Shown: positions 52,105 to 61,056 of the stretch, piece after piece
How the letters are laid out: each line of letters opens with the position of its first letter
How positions within the stretch are numbered: the first letter of the stretch is position 1
Assembly: GCA_945889195.1 (NCBI GenBank)
Contig: CAMDBB010000001.1
Span: 124,001-188,000, forward strand
From: Bifidobacterium breve
Lineage (GTDB): Bacteria; Actinomycetota; Actinomycetes; Nanopelagicales; Nanopelagicaceae
DNA length: 64,000 nucleotides
Direction of reading: 5' to 3'
Made by a program: the position numbers and the translations under genes
The notes under the pieces: model-generated
Database searches by the model: none
The model's input: the letters and a program-made list of their open reading frames with translations, nothing else
What the model was told of the DNA's origin: nothing

Positions 52105-53125
52105 CTGGGCCGAGGTGTTGTAGGAATACCTTCTGTCCGACAGTGAAATCAGCAGGGCCAGCAACGCGGGCCTTAATAGGTGTGCTTGATTGCGCGACGC
52201 TTACCGTCAGCATCGCATCATGGCCGTAATAATCGATATGGATAAGAGATCCCTCAACGCCCATATCCGCGCTCGTTGATACACGGATCTCTTCGGGTCT
52301 AATGACTACATAGCCAGTCTCGCTGCCAACGCTCGCGGCACCTTCCAGTGAGAGTGGATAGAAGGTGGCTCCAGAACCCGACTGCTGAGCAGGAAGAATC
52401 AGTACATCCCCCGTGCTTGCTGCAATCTCAGGAGAAATAGGCGCTTCGTAGACCTCTTCCGGCGTTCCGTTCTGGGCAACCTTGCCATCGCGCATCAGAA
52501 TTACGCGATCGGAAGAGACCAGCGCCTCTTCACGATCATGGGTAACAAGGATTGCAGTCGAACCTAATTCGCGCAGTAAGCCAACAACTTCTGTACGTAG
52601 CTCATCGCGCAGAACTGCATCAAGTGCTGAAAACGGTTCATCGAGCAAGATCAACTTAGGTTTAATCGCAAGGGCTCGAGCTAGAGCTACACGCGTCTGC
52701 TGTCCACCCGATAGTTGAGAGGGAAGTCGATCTTCCATCCCTTTCATGCCAATGAGCCCAATCATCTCGTGGGTGATATCGGCAATCTCAGACTTTGTAT
52801 ACGTGTTCTTATCAAGGCCGAAGGCGATATTTTTTGCAACAGTTAAGTGAGGAAAGAGCGCACCTTGTTGAGGGACATATCCAGTACCGCGCTTATGAGG
52901 TGGAAGCACCACTGATGAGACGCCCACCAGTTGTGAGCCAAATCGAATTGCTCCGCTCGCCGGCTGGATGAGACCAGCAATAGCACGCAAGAGGGTGGTC
53001 TTTCCGCACCCTGATGGACCTAAAAGGGAGGCAATCTCTCCTTGGCGAAGTTCAATGGAGAGATCAGAGATAACCGTGCGGCTACCAAAATTTACAGTGA
53101 GATGAGAAACGCTCAGTGAGGTCAT
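52082..53125 (-). CDS. Iron(III) ABC transporter ATP-binding protein
   Basis: A 347-residue ATPase of the FbpC/FutC type. Walker A is GPSGCGKTT (about residue 36), the signature LSGGQQTRVALARAL (about 137), Walker B LILLDEPFSALD, and the switch His is in LVTHDREEAL. The C-terminal extension (from about 240) has a TOBE-like domain with GYVVIRPEEIRVS. It energises the permease encoded directly upstream with no spacer. Iron rather than another anion or polyamine is inferred from the partner genes. Confidence 0.88.
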   Translation of the reverse strand: MTSLSVSHLTVNFGSRTVISDLSIELRQGEIASLLGPSGCGKTTLLRAIAGLIQPASGAIRFGSQLVGVSSVVLPPHKRGTGYVPQQGALFPHLTVAKNIAFGLDKNTYTKSEIADITHEMIGLIGMKGMEDRLPSQLSGGQQTRVALARALAIKPKLILLDEPFSALDAVLRDELRTEVVGLLRELGSTAILVTHDREEALVSSDRVILMRDGKVAQNGTPEEVYEAPISPEIAASTGDVLILPAQQSGSGATFYPLSLEGAASVGSETGYVVIRPEEIRVSTSADMGVEGSLIHIDYYGHDAMLTVSVAQSSTPIKARVAGPADFTVGQKVFLQHLGPVRYFSRQ

Positions 53126-54673
53126 TTAGAGATTACTCACCTTCTTCTCAGTTTCCTTCTGGACAGTTCGCGGAATAGTTAATATAAAAGTCGGAATTGC
53201 TGCGATGAGTACCAATAATAGTGCATATGGAGCGGCCTCATTAAATCTACTAATTGCTGCATAGCTCCAGATCTCTGTCGCTAACGTGTCCATTCCTGTT
53301 GGTCTGAGCATCAAAGTTGCTGGTAGCTCCTTCATCGCAGTCAAAAAGACCAGTAATACTCCGAGGGCTAAATTTGGTAGCGCAATCGGAAAGACAACTT
53401 GCATCGTCACCCTCGATTTACTCTTACCAAGAGTTGCAGCAACTTCCTTGAGCTGCGGTGATACAAGGCTCAGAGCTGCAGAAGTCGATGCCACAGATTT
53501 TGCAAGAAAGAGCACTGCATAGGCAAAGGCAAGTAAAAATATTGATTGGTAGAGAGGACCTAAGCGGGAACCGAATGAAACGAGCGCTAAACCAACTACT
53601 ACGCCAGGAAGCGCGTGGGCCATCAGAGTTACCTTCTCTGTTACCGAGGTAAAGGCGCTAGCACCTTGTGTTGCCAGAAAGGCGAGTGGCAGAGAGAGTA
53701 CAAATGCAATGAAAGCACCCATCGCAGCAACTGAGATAGTTGAAAGCGCCGCAGTTGCTAAATCTGAGATCGCAACTGCACTTGGATTTTGCAGGTAACG
53801 CGAGATGAGTACATAGAAGGGAAGAACGACAGCCAAAAGACTATAGAGCGCAAGGACTGCAGTGGTAAGAATTGAGAGAGGAAGGTTATTTACTCGGCGT
53901 ATACGTTCTTGAAATCCTTCAGCGCTCTTTGATTCAAAGTCACGCCCCTTAAGTACAGATTCGAGTGAGACAAATATGGCAGCAGCCAGAAAGAGGAGCA
54001 GTCCAATTACTGAGGCAGCGCTGCGATCGTATGAAGATTTGAAGAGATTCTGAATCGAGACAGTGAGCGTTTCGACGTTGAGCAGAGAGACTGCGCCGAA
54101 GTCGCTAAGGACATAGAGGCCAGATAGAAGTGCGCCGGCACTGATGCTGCGGCGCACCTGCGGCAGGATGACTCGGGTAAAGACAGCAAATTTAGAGAGC
54201 CCAAGAGAGCGCGCAACCTCAATCAGCCCAGAGTCGATACGTGCAAATGAGATTGAGACAGCGAGCAACATATAAGGCATCGTGGATAGAACCAGGATGA
54301 AAGCTGCCGCCCATAAACCTTGCAGGGATGGGATCAGCGCTATCCAGGTATAGGTAAAAACATATGAAGGAATTGCCAGCGGCAAAATTGTAGAAACAAA
54401 GAGCGCGCGTGGATATGGAATTCGCACATAGTGAAGTCCAGCGGCAATCGCTGTGCCAAGAAAAACGTTAACCGCAACGACAATACAGAGCAGCGCCAGA
54501 GTCAGGCCGAGAACTTCGAGCGTCTTCTGCCGGGTTAAGAGCGCAATAACGTCTGTGCCGGACTTCTCAGAGGCTCGGATAATCAAGTAAATCAGCGGTT
54601 GTGAAATGAGTATGAGGACCCCCACTACGAGGGCCCTCAAACCATAACTTCCTAAGTCTTTCTGAGTTTTCAC
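53126..54673 (-). CDS. Iron(III) ABC transporter permease (FbpB/FutB-like)
   Basis: A 515-residue permease with about twelve helices in two fused halves, each with the EAA-type loop: EVARSLGLSKFAVFTRVILPQVRR (about residue 160) and EVAATLGKSKSRVTMQVVFPIALP (about 415). The double-length permease paired with a lone binding protein is characteristic of Fbp/Fut/Afu iron importers. Starts 15 bp after the binding-protein gene. Confidence 0.9.
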   Translation of the reverse strand: MKTQKDLGSYGLRALVVGVLILISQPLIYLIIRASEKSGTDVIALLTRQKTLEVLGLTLALLCIVVAVNVFLGTAIAAGLHYVRIPYPRALFVSTILPLAIPSYVFTYTWIALIPSLQGLWAAAFILVLSTMPYMLLAVSISFARIDSGLIEVARSLGLSKFAVFTRVILPQVRRSISAGALLSGLYVLSDFGAVSLLNVETLTVSIQNLFKSSYDRSAASVIGLLLFLAAAIFVSLESVLKGRDFESKSAEGFQERIRRVNNLPLSILTTAVLALYSLLAVVLPFYVLISRYLQNPSAVAISDLATAALSTISVAAMGAFIAFVLSLPLAFLATQGASAFTSVTEKVTLMAHALPGVVVGLALVSFGSRLGPLYQSIFLLAFAYAVLFLAKSVASTSAALSLVSPQLKEVAATLGKSKSRVTMQVVFPIALPNLALGVLLVFLTAMKELPATLMLRPTGMDTLATEIWSYAAISRFNEAAPYALLLVLIAAIPTFILTIPRTVQKETEKKVSNL

Positions 54674-54688
54674 GTCATAGCTTTTTCA

Positions 54689-55711
54689 CTAAAGCAGGCC
54701 AACCCTGATCAATAAGTCCTGTGTTCTCTGCACATTCTCAAGTGCGCCAAGATCTACTTGCGGTGAACCAATACTCTTTAAATCAGGAAGAGCTTCTGGC
54801 GACTTAACTCCAGAGATCAGCGAGTATTCATGAGTATCTTCTACAAAGGCAATCTGAGTTGTTTCAGAAGTTAAATAGTTGATGAGGTCGATAGCGGCAT
54901 CATTCTTCTGGCTAGTTGCAAGAGCTCCGATTCCTGAGACATTCACGAGATTGCCAATATCTCCGGGTAGAAAGAATCCATTCTCAACCTTAATCTTTCG
55001 GCCGAGCGCTTCGCTGACTTCCCAGGTGTAGTAATGGTTAACTAAACCTAAATCGATTTCACCTTTATCGATAGCTTCAACGATGGCGCTATTTTTTAAG
55101 AAAATCTTCGCTCCATTTGATTTAATCCCCGTGAGCCACTGCTCGGCAAACTTCTCGCCCTTTTCATTGATGAGCGCTGTGACGAAGGCTTGGAATGATG
55201 CATTACTTGGCGCGATTCCAACCTTGTCCTTATAAGCTGGTTTAGTCAGATCGGCGACAGATTGCGGAAGTGTTGTCACGGCTCCTGGGCGATAGGCAAA
55301 GACGCGAGCGCGCCCTGTGACTCCTACCCATGTGCGATCGCCGGCGATGTACTTGTTCTCAATCTTATTTGCCGCAGAGTCAGGAAACTTTGTAAACAAC
55401 CCAGCTGCAGATACCGCTCCAAGAGAACCCGCATCCTGTGAGAGAAAGAGATCAGCTGGTGAATTCTTGCCCTCTTCCAAAATCTGGGCAGCTAGTTCGG
55501 CAGAATCTCCGTAGCGGATGTTGAGTTTGATTCCAGACTCTTGCTCCCACTCGGCAAAGAATGGGGCGATGAACTCTTCCGACCTGCCAGAGTAAATGGT
55601 GAGCTCTTTGACCTCATCAGTGGCCTTATTTGAACCCATTCCGACCCATGCTGCGCCGCCGATAACGAGCGCACCTGCAATAACTCCAACACCTATCAAA
55701 AGCTTCTTCAA
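54689..55711 (-). CDS. Iron(III) ABC transporter substrate-binding protein (FutA/FbpA-like)
   Basis: A 340-residue exported binding protein with an N-terminal signal anchor (LLIGVGVIAGALVIGGAAWVGMG) and the ferric-binding family pattern LTIYSGRSEEFIAPFFAEWEQESGIKLNIRYGDSAELAAQILEEG and DLFLSQDAGSLGAVSAAG. A tyrosine pair (VNHYYTWEVSEALG, about residue 215) fits the iron ligands of FbpA/FutA proteins. It starts with TTG at 55711 preceded by AGGGGAG at 4 nt. A DtxR/IdeR-like site lies upstream. Confidence 0.9.
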   Translation of the reverse strand: MKKLLIGVGVIAGALVIGGAAWVGMGSNKATDEVKELTIYSGRSEEFIAPFFAEWEQESGIKLNIRYGDSAELAAQILEEGKNSPADLFLSQDAGSLGAVSAAGLFTKFPDSAANKIENKYIAGDRTWVGVTGRARVFAYRPGAVTTLPQSVADLTKPAYKDKVGIAPSNASFQAFVTALINEKGEKFAEQWLTGIKSNGAKIFLKNSAIVEAIDKGEIDLGLVNHYYTWEVSEALGRKIKVENGFFLPGDIGNLVNVSGIGALATSQKNDAAIDLINYLTSETTQIAFVEDTHEYSLISGVKSPEALPDLKSIGSPQVDLGALENVQRTQDLLIRVGLL

Positions 55712-55743
55712 GTGACTCCCCTAATGTAGATACTCCCGTGTAA

Positions 55744-55762
55744 TAAGAGCAGGCTAACCGAG
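55744..55762. promoter_or_regulatory. DtxR/IdeR-like iron box upstream of iron transporter
   Basis: Read on the minus strand the 19-mer is CTCGGTTAGCCTGCTCTTA. It matches the classical mycobacterial IdeR consensus TTAGGTTAGSCTAACCTAA at 13 of 19 positions with a complete GGTTAGCCT core, and it lies about 33 bp upstream of the transporter start. Repression of uptake by Fe2+-loaded regulator is the simplest reading. The second half-site is poor. Confidence 0.5.
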
Positions 55763-55768
55763 GGCGGG

Positions 55769-55798
55769 GAATTACGCAACATTATTGTTGCGTAATTC
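55769..55798. promoter_or_regulatory. 12-bp perfect inverted repeat between iron transporter and fadA
   Basis: GAATTACGCAAC (55769-55780) and GTTGCGTAATTC (55787-55798) are exact reverse complements around ATTATT. No U-run follows in either direction, so an operator for one of the divergent transcription units is more likely than a terminator. Confidence 0.6.
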
Positions 55799-55804
55799 GT
55801 CACA

Positions 55805-55817
55805 TCACCGGTGGTGA
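55805..55817. promoter_or_regulatory. Palindrome TCACC-GGT-GGTGA overlapping fadA -35
   Basis: The repeat overlaps a GTGACA -35-like hexamer by its last four bases and so could be the operator of a fatty-acid-responsive repressor. The regulator is unknown. Confidence 0.45.
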
Positions 55818-55843
55818 CAAAGTGGGCTACTGGCAAGTAACCT
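55814..55843 (+). promoter_or_regulatory. Candidate fadAB promoter
   Basis: GTGACA at 55814-55819 and TAACCT at 55838-55843 are 18 bp apart. They would give a short leader containing AAGAGG (55861-55866) before the fadA ATG at 55876. Confidence 0.4.
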
Positions 55844-55875
55844 TGAAACATCACTACCGAAAGAGGCCCTTTCTC

Positions 55876-57075
55876 ATGTCCAACACTCTTCGCTCAGTCG
55901 TTCTGGTTGATGCAGTTCGTACTCCTTTCGGAAAGGCCGGCAGCATGTATGCCGGAACGCGCGCCGATGATCTGATGGTCCGTGCGATGCGTGGGCTTCT
56001 TGAGCGCAACCCCAAGGTCGCACCTGATGCGATTGAAGATGTTGCAATCGCTGCGGCAACTCAAACTGGTGATCAAGGGATGAATATCGGTCGCAGCGCA
56101 ACGTTATTGGCTGGACTTCCAAAGACTGTTCCTGGTTATTCAGTCGATCGCTGGTGCGCAGGAGCGCTGACTGCAACGACAACTATCGCGGGCGCAATTG
56201 CAATGGGCGCAATTGATATCGCTATCGCAGGTGGCGTTGAACATATGGGCAACCATCCAATGGGCGAGCTCATGGATCCCAATCCCCGTTATTTGGCAGA
56301 GAAGTTGGTAGAACAAGATGCGCTCGCCATGGGTGCAACTGCAGAACGTTTACATGATCGTTTTCCACACTTAACTAAAGAGCGCGCCGATCGCTATGCC
56401 TATAACTCTCAGATGAAGACTGCTCAAGCATATGCCGATGGAAAGTTACAGCGAGATTTAATTCCAACAGCCGCACGTAGCGCAGAGCTTGGTTGGGGCG
56501 TAGCAACTATTGATGAAGGTCCACGTCCAACAACAACAATGGAAGGCCTAGCAGGGCTGAAGACTCCATTTCGTCCCGCAGGTCGCGTCACTGCTGGAAA
56601 TTCATCCGGTCTCAATGATGGCGCAACCGCGGCGTTACTAGCGAGTGAAGATAAGGCGAATGAACTCGGCTTAACAATTAAGGCGCGTCTTGTGACTTTT
56701 GCCTTCGCTGGAGTCGAACCTGAGGTAATGGGCTACGGACCAGTTCCTGCAACTATTAAGGCTCTTACAAAAGCTGGGCTCAAGATTGAAGATATCGGCG
56801 CCTTTGAAATCAACGAGGCATTTGCTGTACAAGTATTAGCTTTCCTTGATCACTTTGGAATTGCCGATGATGATCCTCGCGTTAATCCTTACGGTGGCGC
56901 AATCGCTGTTGGCCATCCACTTGCCTCCTCTGGTGTGCGCCTAATGCTCAACCTGGCACGTACCTTTGAAGAGAAGCCTGACGTGCGTTACGGCATCACC
57001 ACCATGTGTATCGGTCTCGGTATGGGTGGAACTGTTATTTGGGAGAACCCTCACTACACAGGAGGAAAGAAGTAA
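55876..57075 (+). CDS. fadA: Acetyl-CoA acyltransferase (thiolase)
   Basis: FadA cleaves 3-ketoacyl-CoA in the last step of beta-oxidation. The 399-residue protein has DAVRTPFGKAGSMYAGTRADDL at the N-terminus, the nucleophilic Cys in DRWCAGALTATTTIAGAI (about residue 94), the His in GGAIAVGHPLASSG (about 355) and the second Cys in MCIGLGMGGTV (about 385). ATG 55876 has AAGAGG 9 nt upstream and starts at the conserved RSVVLVDAVRTP; the frame upstream to 55822 is not conserved. It overlaps fadB by one base. Confidence 0.95.
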   Translation: MSNTLRSVVLVDAVRTPFGKAGSMYAGTRADDLMVRAMRGLLERNPKVAPDAIEDVAIAAATQTGDQGMNIGRSATLLAGLPKTVPGYSVDRWCAGALTATTTIAGAIAMGAIDIAIAGGVEHMGNHPMGELMDPNPRYLAEKLVEQDALAMGATAERLHDRFPHLTKERADRYAYNSQMKTAQAYADGKLQRDLIPTAARSAELGWGVATIDEGPRPTTTMEGLAGLKTPFRPAGRVTAGNSSGLNDGATAALLASEDKANELGLTIKARLVTFAFAGVEPEVMGYGPVPATIKALTKAGLKIEDIGAFEINEAFAVQVLAFLDHFGIADDDPRVNPYGGAIAVGHPLASSGVRLMLNLARTFEEKPDVRYGITTMCIGLGMGGTVIWENPHYTGGKK

Positions 57076-59186
57076 TGACAACTGCAATCACGCTTCCAGA
57101 AGGCGCTCCTGAAGAAGTTATTACCCACGCACTTGTGCGCGATGTTGATCTGACTCTCTTTGGAGGTAAGGGCTCACTTGCTCTCATCACTCTCGATAAC
57201 GGACTCGATCACACTCGCCCAAATACCTTTGGACCACAATCTGTTGCCGCCCTCGATGCGGCAATTACCGATGCGGCATCCCGTAAGCCGGCAGCAATTG
57301 CAATTACAGGAAAGCCATTTATCTTTGCAGCAGGTGCAGACCTATCCGCTCTCTCCTATTTAGCAAAGCGTGAACAGGCGCTAGCTATTGGAAAACTGGG
57401 ACATGATGTATTTCGACGTCTTGATGAAATCGGAATTCCGACCTTTGCCTTCATCAATGGACTTGCTCTCGGTGGCGGCTTAGAAGTTGGACTTCATTGC
57501 AACTATCGCACCCTAGCAACCACCGCATTTACCGCTCTCCCAGAAGTTTTCCTTGGACTTGTTCCAGGTTGGGGCGGCGCCACAATCTTGCCAAAGCTGA
57601 TTGGACCAGAGCGAGCAGTGCAGGTAATTATCCATAACGCGCTTAACAACAACACCATGATGAAGGCTAAGGATGCACTCGCTCTTGGCGTAGTGGATGC
57701 AGTCTATGAACCAGCTGATTTCCTTGAAAAATCTGTCGCCTTCGTTGCATCAGTTCTTAATGGAAGCACAAAGATCGAACGTAAGGATTACTCAAATGAT
57801 CCTGCTTGGGATAGCGCACTCGCTGCAGGACGCGCTGCTGCTCTCAAAAAGTATGGAGGCGCAGAGATTGCCTCACCTATGAAGGCCCTTGAGTTAATCA
57901 AAGCTGCCCAGAAGAATACAAAGGGCGAAGGTTTTGATGCAGAAGATGCGACTCTGGCAGATCTCACCATGTCAGATCCACTACGCGCATCGCTCTATGC
58001 CTTTAATCTCATTCAGAAGAAGCGTAAAAAAGTAGAGGGTGCGCCAAAGCCCGCCCTTGCTCGAAAGGTTGCACGAGTCGGCGTTGTAGGAGCCGGACTC
58101 ATGGCTTCACAACTTGCACTTCTTCTTGTCCGTAATCTCAAATGTCCAGTTGTCATGACTGATATCGACCAAGAGCGCGCGGATAAGGGCGTTGCCTGGG
58201 TTCGCAACGAACTAGGTAAGTTAGTTGAGAAGAAGCGTATGAGCGCAGAGTCAGCCGCTCGCCTCTCTCTCCTTGTCAGCGGTAGCGCAGATCAGAGCGC
58301 ATTCGCAGGATGTGACTTCATCATTGAGGCCATCTTCGAAGAGCTGTCGCTCAAGCAGGATCTCTTTAAGAAGCTTGAGAAGATCGTGGGACCAGAATGT
58401 ATCTTGGCCACAAATACCTCATCACTTTCAGTAGAACGTATGAGCGAAGGGCTAGAACATCCTGAGCGAGTTGTTGGATTCCACTTCTTCAATCCTGTTG
58501 CGATCATGCCGCTCCTTGAAATTGCCCGCACCTCAAAGACAGATGATGCAACAACTGCAACGGCTGTCAGTATTGGAAAAGAACTTAAGAAGACCATGAT
58601 CATCTGTAAGGATGCGCCAGGTTTTGTTGTGAACCGACTGCTCACCCGCTTTATGGGCGAAATTACTGATGCTGTCGATGAAGGAACAGATCCAGCAACT
58701 GCAGATAATGCAATGCGATCTATTGGATTCCCGATGTCTCCATTTGAACTGCTTGGTCTGGTTGGACCTGGCGTTGCGCTCCATGTCGCCGAAACCTTGC
58801 ATGAAAACCTTGGTCCGCGCTATCGCATCTCCCCTACGATGCAAGCGATGGTCAAGGAAGGCGTTAAGACTTTCTACATCAAAAATGAAGATGGCAGCTT
58901 TGGCCCAAATCCTGCAGCCGTTGCACTTGTCCATAAGGGAACTACTGCCTCAACTGCTGAGCAAGTGCGTGCACGCGCGCTGAAAGCTCTTGCAGAAGAG
59001 GCGCGCATGATGCTCGATGAAGGTGTTGTCTCAACCCCTGCAGAAATTGATCTCTGCATGTTGATGGGCGCTGGTTGGCCGATGCACCTCGGAGGAATTT
59101 TGCCGTACTTAGATCGCGAAGGAATTAGCGAGTCTGTTTGTGGTCAGCGTTTTCATGCGCCGGGAATTGCATCTCTTCCACAGTAG
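57075..59186 (+). CDS. fadB: Fatty acid oxidation multifunctional protein (hydratase/dehydrogenase)
   Basis: A 703-residue enzyme joining an N-terminal enoyl-CoA hydratase domain (oxyanion motifs [14 protein letters not shown] near 78 and [19 protein letters not shown] near 130) to a C-terminal 3-hydroxyacyl-CoA dehydrogenase. The NAD site near residue 335 reads [18 protein letters not shown], with Ala where the third Gly of GxGxxG usually lies. [11 protein letters not shown] and [11 protein letters not shown] carry the dehydrogenase signature. GGAGGAAAG precedes ATG 57075. The 3' 62 bp overlap convergent dxs. Confidence 0.94.
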   Translation: MTTAITLPEGAPEEVITHALVRDVDLTLFGGKGSLALITLDNGLDHTRPNTFGPQSVAALDAAITDAASRKPAAIAITGKPFIFAAGADLSALSYLAKREQALAIGKLGHDVFRRLDEIGIPTFAFINGLALGGGLEVGLHCNYRTLATTAFTALPEVFLGLVPGWGGATILPKLIGPERAVQVIIHNALNNNTMMKAKDALALGVVDAVYEPADFLEKSVAFVASVLNGSTKIERKDYSNDPAWDSALAAGRAAALKKYGGAEIASPMKALELIKAAQKNTKGEGFDAEDATLADLTMSDPLRASLYAFNLIQKKRKKVEGAPKPALARKVARVGVVGAGLMASQLALLLVRNLKCPVVMTDIDQERADKGVAWVRNELGKLVEKKRMSAESAARLSLLVSGSADQSAFAGCDFIIEAIFEELSLKQDLFKKLEKIVGPECILATNTSSLSVERMSEGLEHPERVVGFHFFNPVAIMPLLEIARTSKTDDATTATAVSIGKELKKTMIICKDAPGFVVNRLLTRFMGEITDAVDEGTDPATADNAMRSIGFPMSPFELLGLVGPGVALHVAETLHENLGPRYRISPTMQAMVKEGVKTFYIKNEDGSFGPNPAAVALVHKGTTASTAEQVRARALKALAEEARMMLDEGVVSTPAEIDLCMLMGAGWPMHLGGILPYLDREGISESVCGQRFHAPGIASLPQ

Positions 59187-61041
59187 AACTCCACTCGACG
59201 ATATCGCGTGAAATCTTCTGAGCTGTAATTCCAAGATCTTCTAGGATTTCAGCGCGCTTTGAGTGCTCGATAAATTCAAGTGGAACGCCGATGCTATGAA
59301 GAGCTACGTTGAGCCCTGCTTCACGGAATAGCTCTGAGATAGAGCTAGCGATTCCAGCATGACGAATACCATCTTCTAGAACAACGACGCTCTTGTAACG
59401 CTGCGCCATTGAGACCAAGGTCTGCGGAAGTGGCTTTACCCAGCGTGGATCAATCACAGTTACTCCAACGCCTTCGCGGTAAGCCTGAGATGCAGCTTCG
59501 ACAGCGATAGCTGCCATAGAGCCCACGCTAATGAGGAGAACATCTGCGCTTTCACCGCGATAGAGAACATCGATTCCATCACGTCGTTCAAATGCAGGGA
59601 TATCGCTTTGCACCGCACCCTTTGGGAAGCGGATCAGAGATGGCGCATCGCTAATCTCAACTGCTTCGCGGAGCGTTTCGCGCAGACGTGCCGCATCACG
59701 TGGTGCTGCAACATGGAGCGTTGGAACAATTCCAGTAAGTGCTAAATCCCAAATACCGTGGTGTGACGGTCCATCATCGCCAGTAATTCCAGCGCGGTCT
59801 AAGACAAAGGTAACCCCAGCCTTGTGGAGCGCAACATCGAGAAGTAATTGGTCGAAGGCGCGATTAAGGAATGTGGAGTAGACAGCAACTACGGGGTGCA
59901 TCCCCGCATAGGCAAGTCCAGCGGCGCTAGTCACAGCATGTTGTTCGGCGATACCAACATCAATGGTGCGCTCTGGGAACTCTTTCTCGAATTTATCAAG
60001 ACCTGTTGGCCCCAACATCGCAGCCGTTATTGCCACAATATCTTTACGGGTACGTCCTAAAGCGATTAACTCATCAGCAAAGACGCTGGTCCAACTCGTG
60101 GCAGATTTGGCAAGTGGTGTTCCTGTCTCAGGATCGACAACGCCAACTGCGTGGAACTTCTCTGCCTCATCAGCAACCGCTGGCTTATGGCCCCGTCCCT
60201 TTTCGGTGATGACATGTACAAGAACTGGTTCGCCAAATTCTCGTGCTTGAGCAAAAGCTCGCTCCATCGCAACGATGTCATGTCCATCGATTGGACCAAC
60301 ATATTTAAGTCCAAGATCTTCGAACATTCCTTGAGGAGCAACGATGTCCTTGATGCCCTTCTTCATGCCATGGAGAGTCTCGTAGATAGGCGTACCGACA
60401 ACGGGAGTCTTTGAGAGAACTTCCTTGCCCCAATCTAAGAAACGCTCATAACCTTGGGTAACGCGCAGCGTTGAAAGATAAGTTGCTAGCCCGCCAATAG
60501 TTGGTGAGTAAGAACGTTCGTTATCGTTGACGACAATCATCAAATTACGATCTTCAGCTGCTGCAATGTTATTGAGCGCCTCCCATGACATTCCACCGGT
60601 AAGGGCGCCATCGCCGACAACGACAACAACGTGGCGATCGGTCTGTCCCGTCAGGGTAAATCCACGAGAGATTCCATCTCCCCACGAAAGGGCAGTTGAG
60701 GCGTGAGAATTTTCAATGACATCGTGTTCGCTCTCGCGACGATTTGGATATCCCGCAATGCCGCCTCGCTGACGTAACCCATCAAATTGATCGGCGCGAC
60801 CAGTAATAATTTTATGAACGTACGACTGATGTCCTGTGTCAAAGAGGATGACATCTTTTGGCGAATCGAAGGTGCGATGGAGCGCAATCGTTAACTCGAC
60901 AACGCCCAAGTTAGGACCTAGGTGGCCACCAGTCTTTGAGACCTTGGTGATGAGAAATTGGCGAATCTCTTCAGATAACTCATTGAGCTGTTCAGGGGTG
61001 AGCCCGCGCAGATCATCTGGTCCTTTGAGAGATTCGAGCAT
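59125..61041 (-). CDS. dxs: 1-deoxy-D-xylulose-5-phosphate synthase
   Basis: DXS condenses pyruvate with glyceraldehyde 3-phosphate using thiamine diphosphate, the first step of the MEP isoprenoid pathway. The 638-residue protein shows [17 protein letters not shown] (about residue 38), the ThDP motif [34 protein letters not shown] (about 140-175), the second-domain [20 protein letters not shown] (about 350) and [15 protein letters not shown]. The start has TAGACT 7 nt upstream in the 15-bp gap after acnA, so it has its own promoter. Confidence 0.96.
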   Translation of the reverse strand: MLESLKGPDDLRGLTPEQLNELSEEIRQFLITKVSKTGGHLGPNLGVVELTIALHRTFDSPKDVILFDTGHQSYVHKIITGRADQFDGLRQRGGIAGYPNRRESEHDVIENSHASTALSWGDGISRGFTLTGQTDRHVVVVVGDGALTGGMSWEALNNIAAAEDRNLMIVVNDNERSYSPTIGGLATYLSTLRVTQGYERFLDWGKEVLSKTPVVGTPIYETLHGMKKGIKDIVAPQGMFEDLGLKYVGPIDGHDIVAMERAFAQAREFGEPVLVHVITEKGRGHKPAVADEAEKFHAVGVVDPETGTPLAKSATSWTSVFADELIALGRTRKDIVAITAAMLGPTGLDKFEKEFPERTIDVGIAEQHAVTSAAGLAYAGMHPVVAVYSTFLNRAFDQLLLDVALHKAGVTFVLDRAGITGDDGPSHHGIWDLALTGIVPTLHVAAPRDAARLRETLREAVEISDAPSLIRFPKGAVQSDIPAFERRDGIDVLYRGESADVLLISVGSMAAIAVEAASQAYREGVGVTVIDPRWVKPLPQTLVSMAQRYKSVVVLEDGIRHAGIASSISELFREAGLNVALHSIGVPLEFIEHSKRAEILEDLGITAQKISRDIVEWSSTVEEMQFPAHENADHKQTR

Positions 61042-61048
61042 AGGGATG

Positions 61049-61054
61049 AGTCTA
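61049..61054 (-). promoter_or_regulatory. Leaderless -10 element TAGACT for dxs
   Basis: TAGACT with a 7-nt spacer to ATG 61041, in the gap between acnA and dxs. Confidence 0.55.
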
Positions 61055-61056
61055 GA

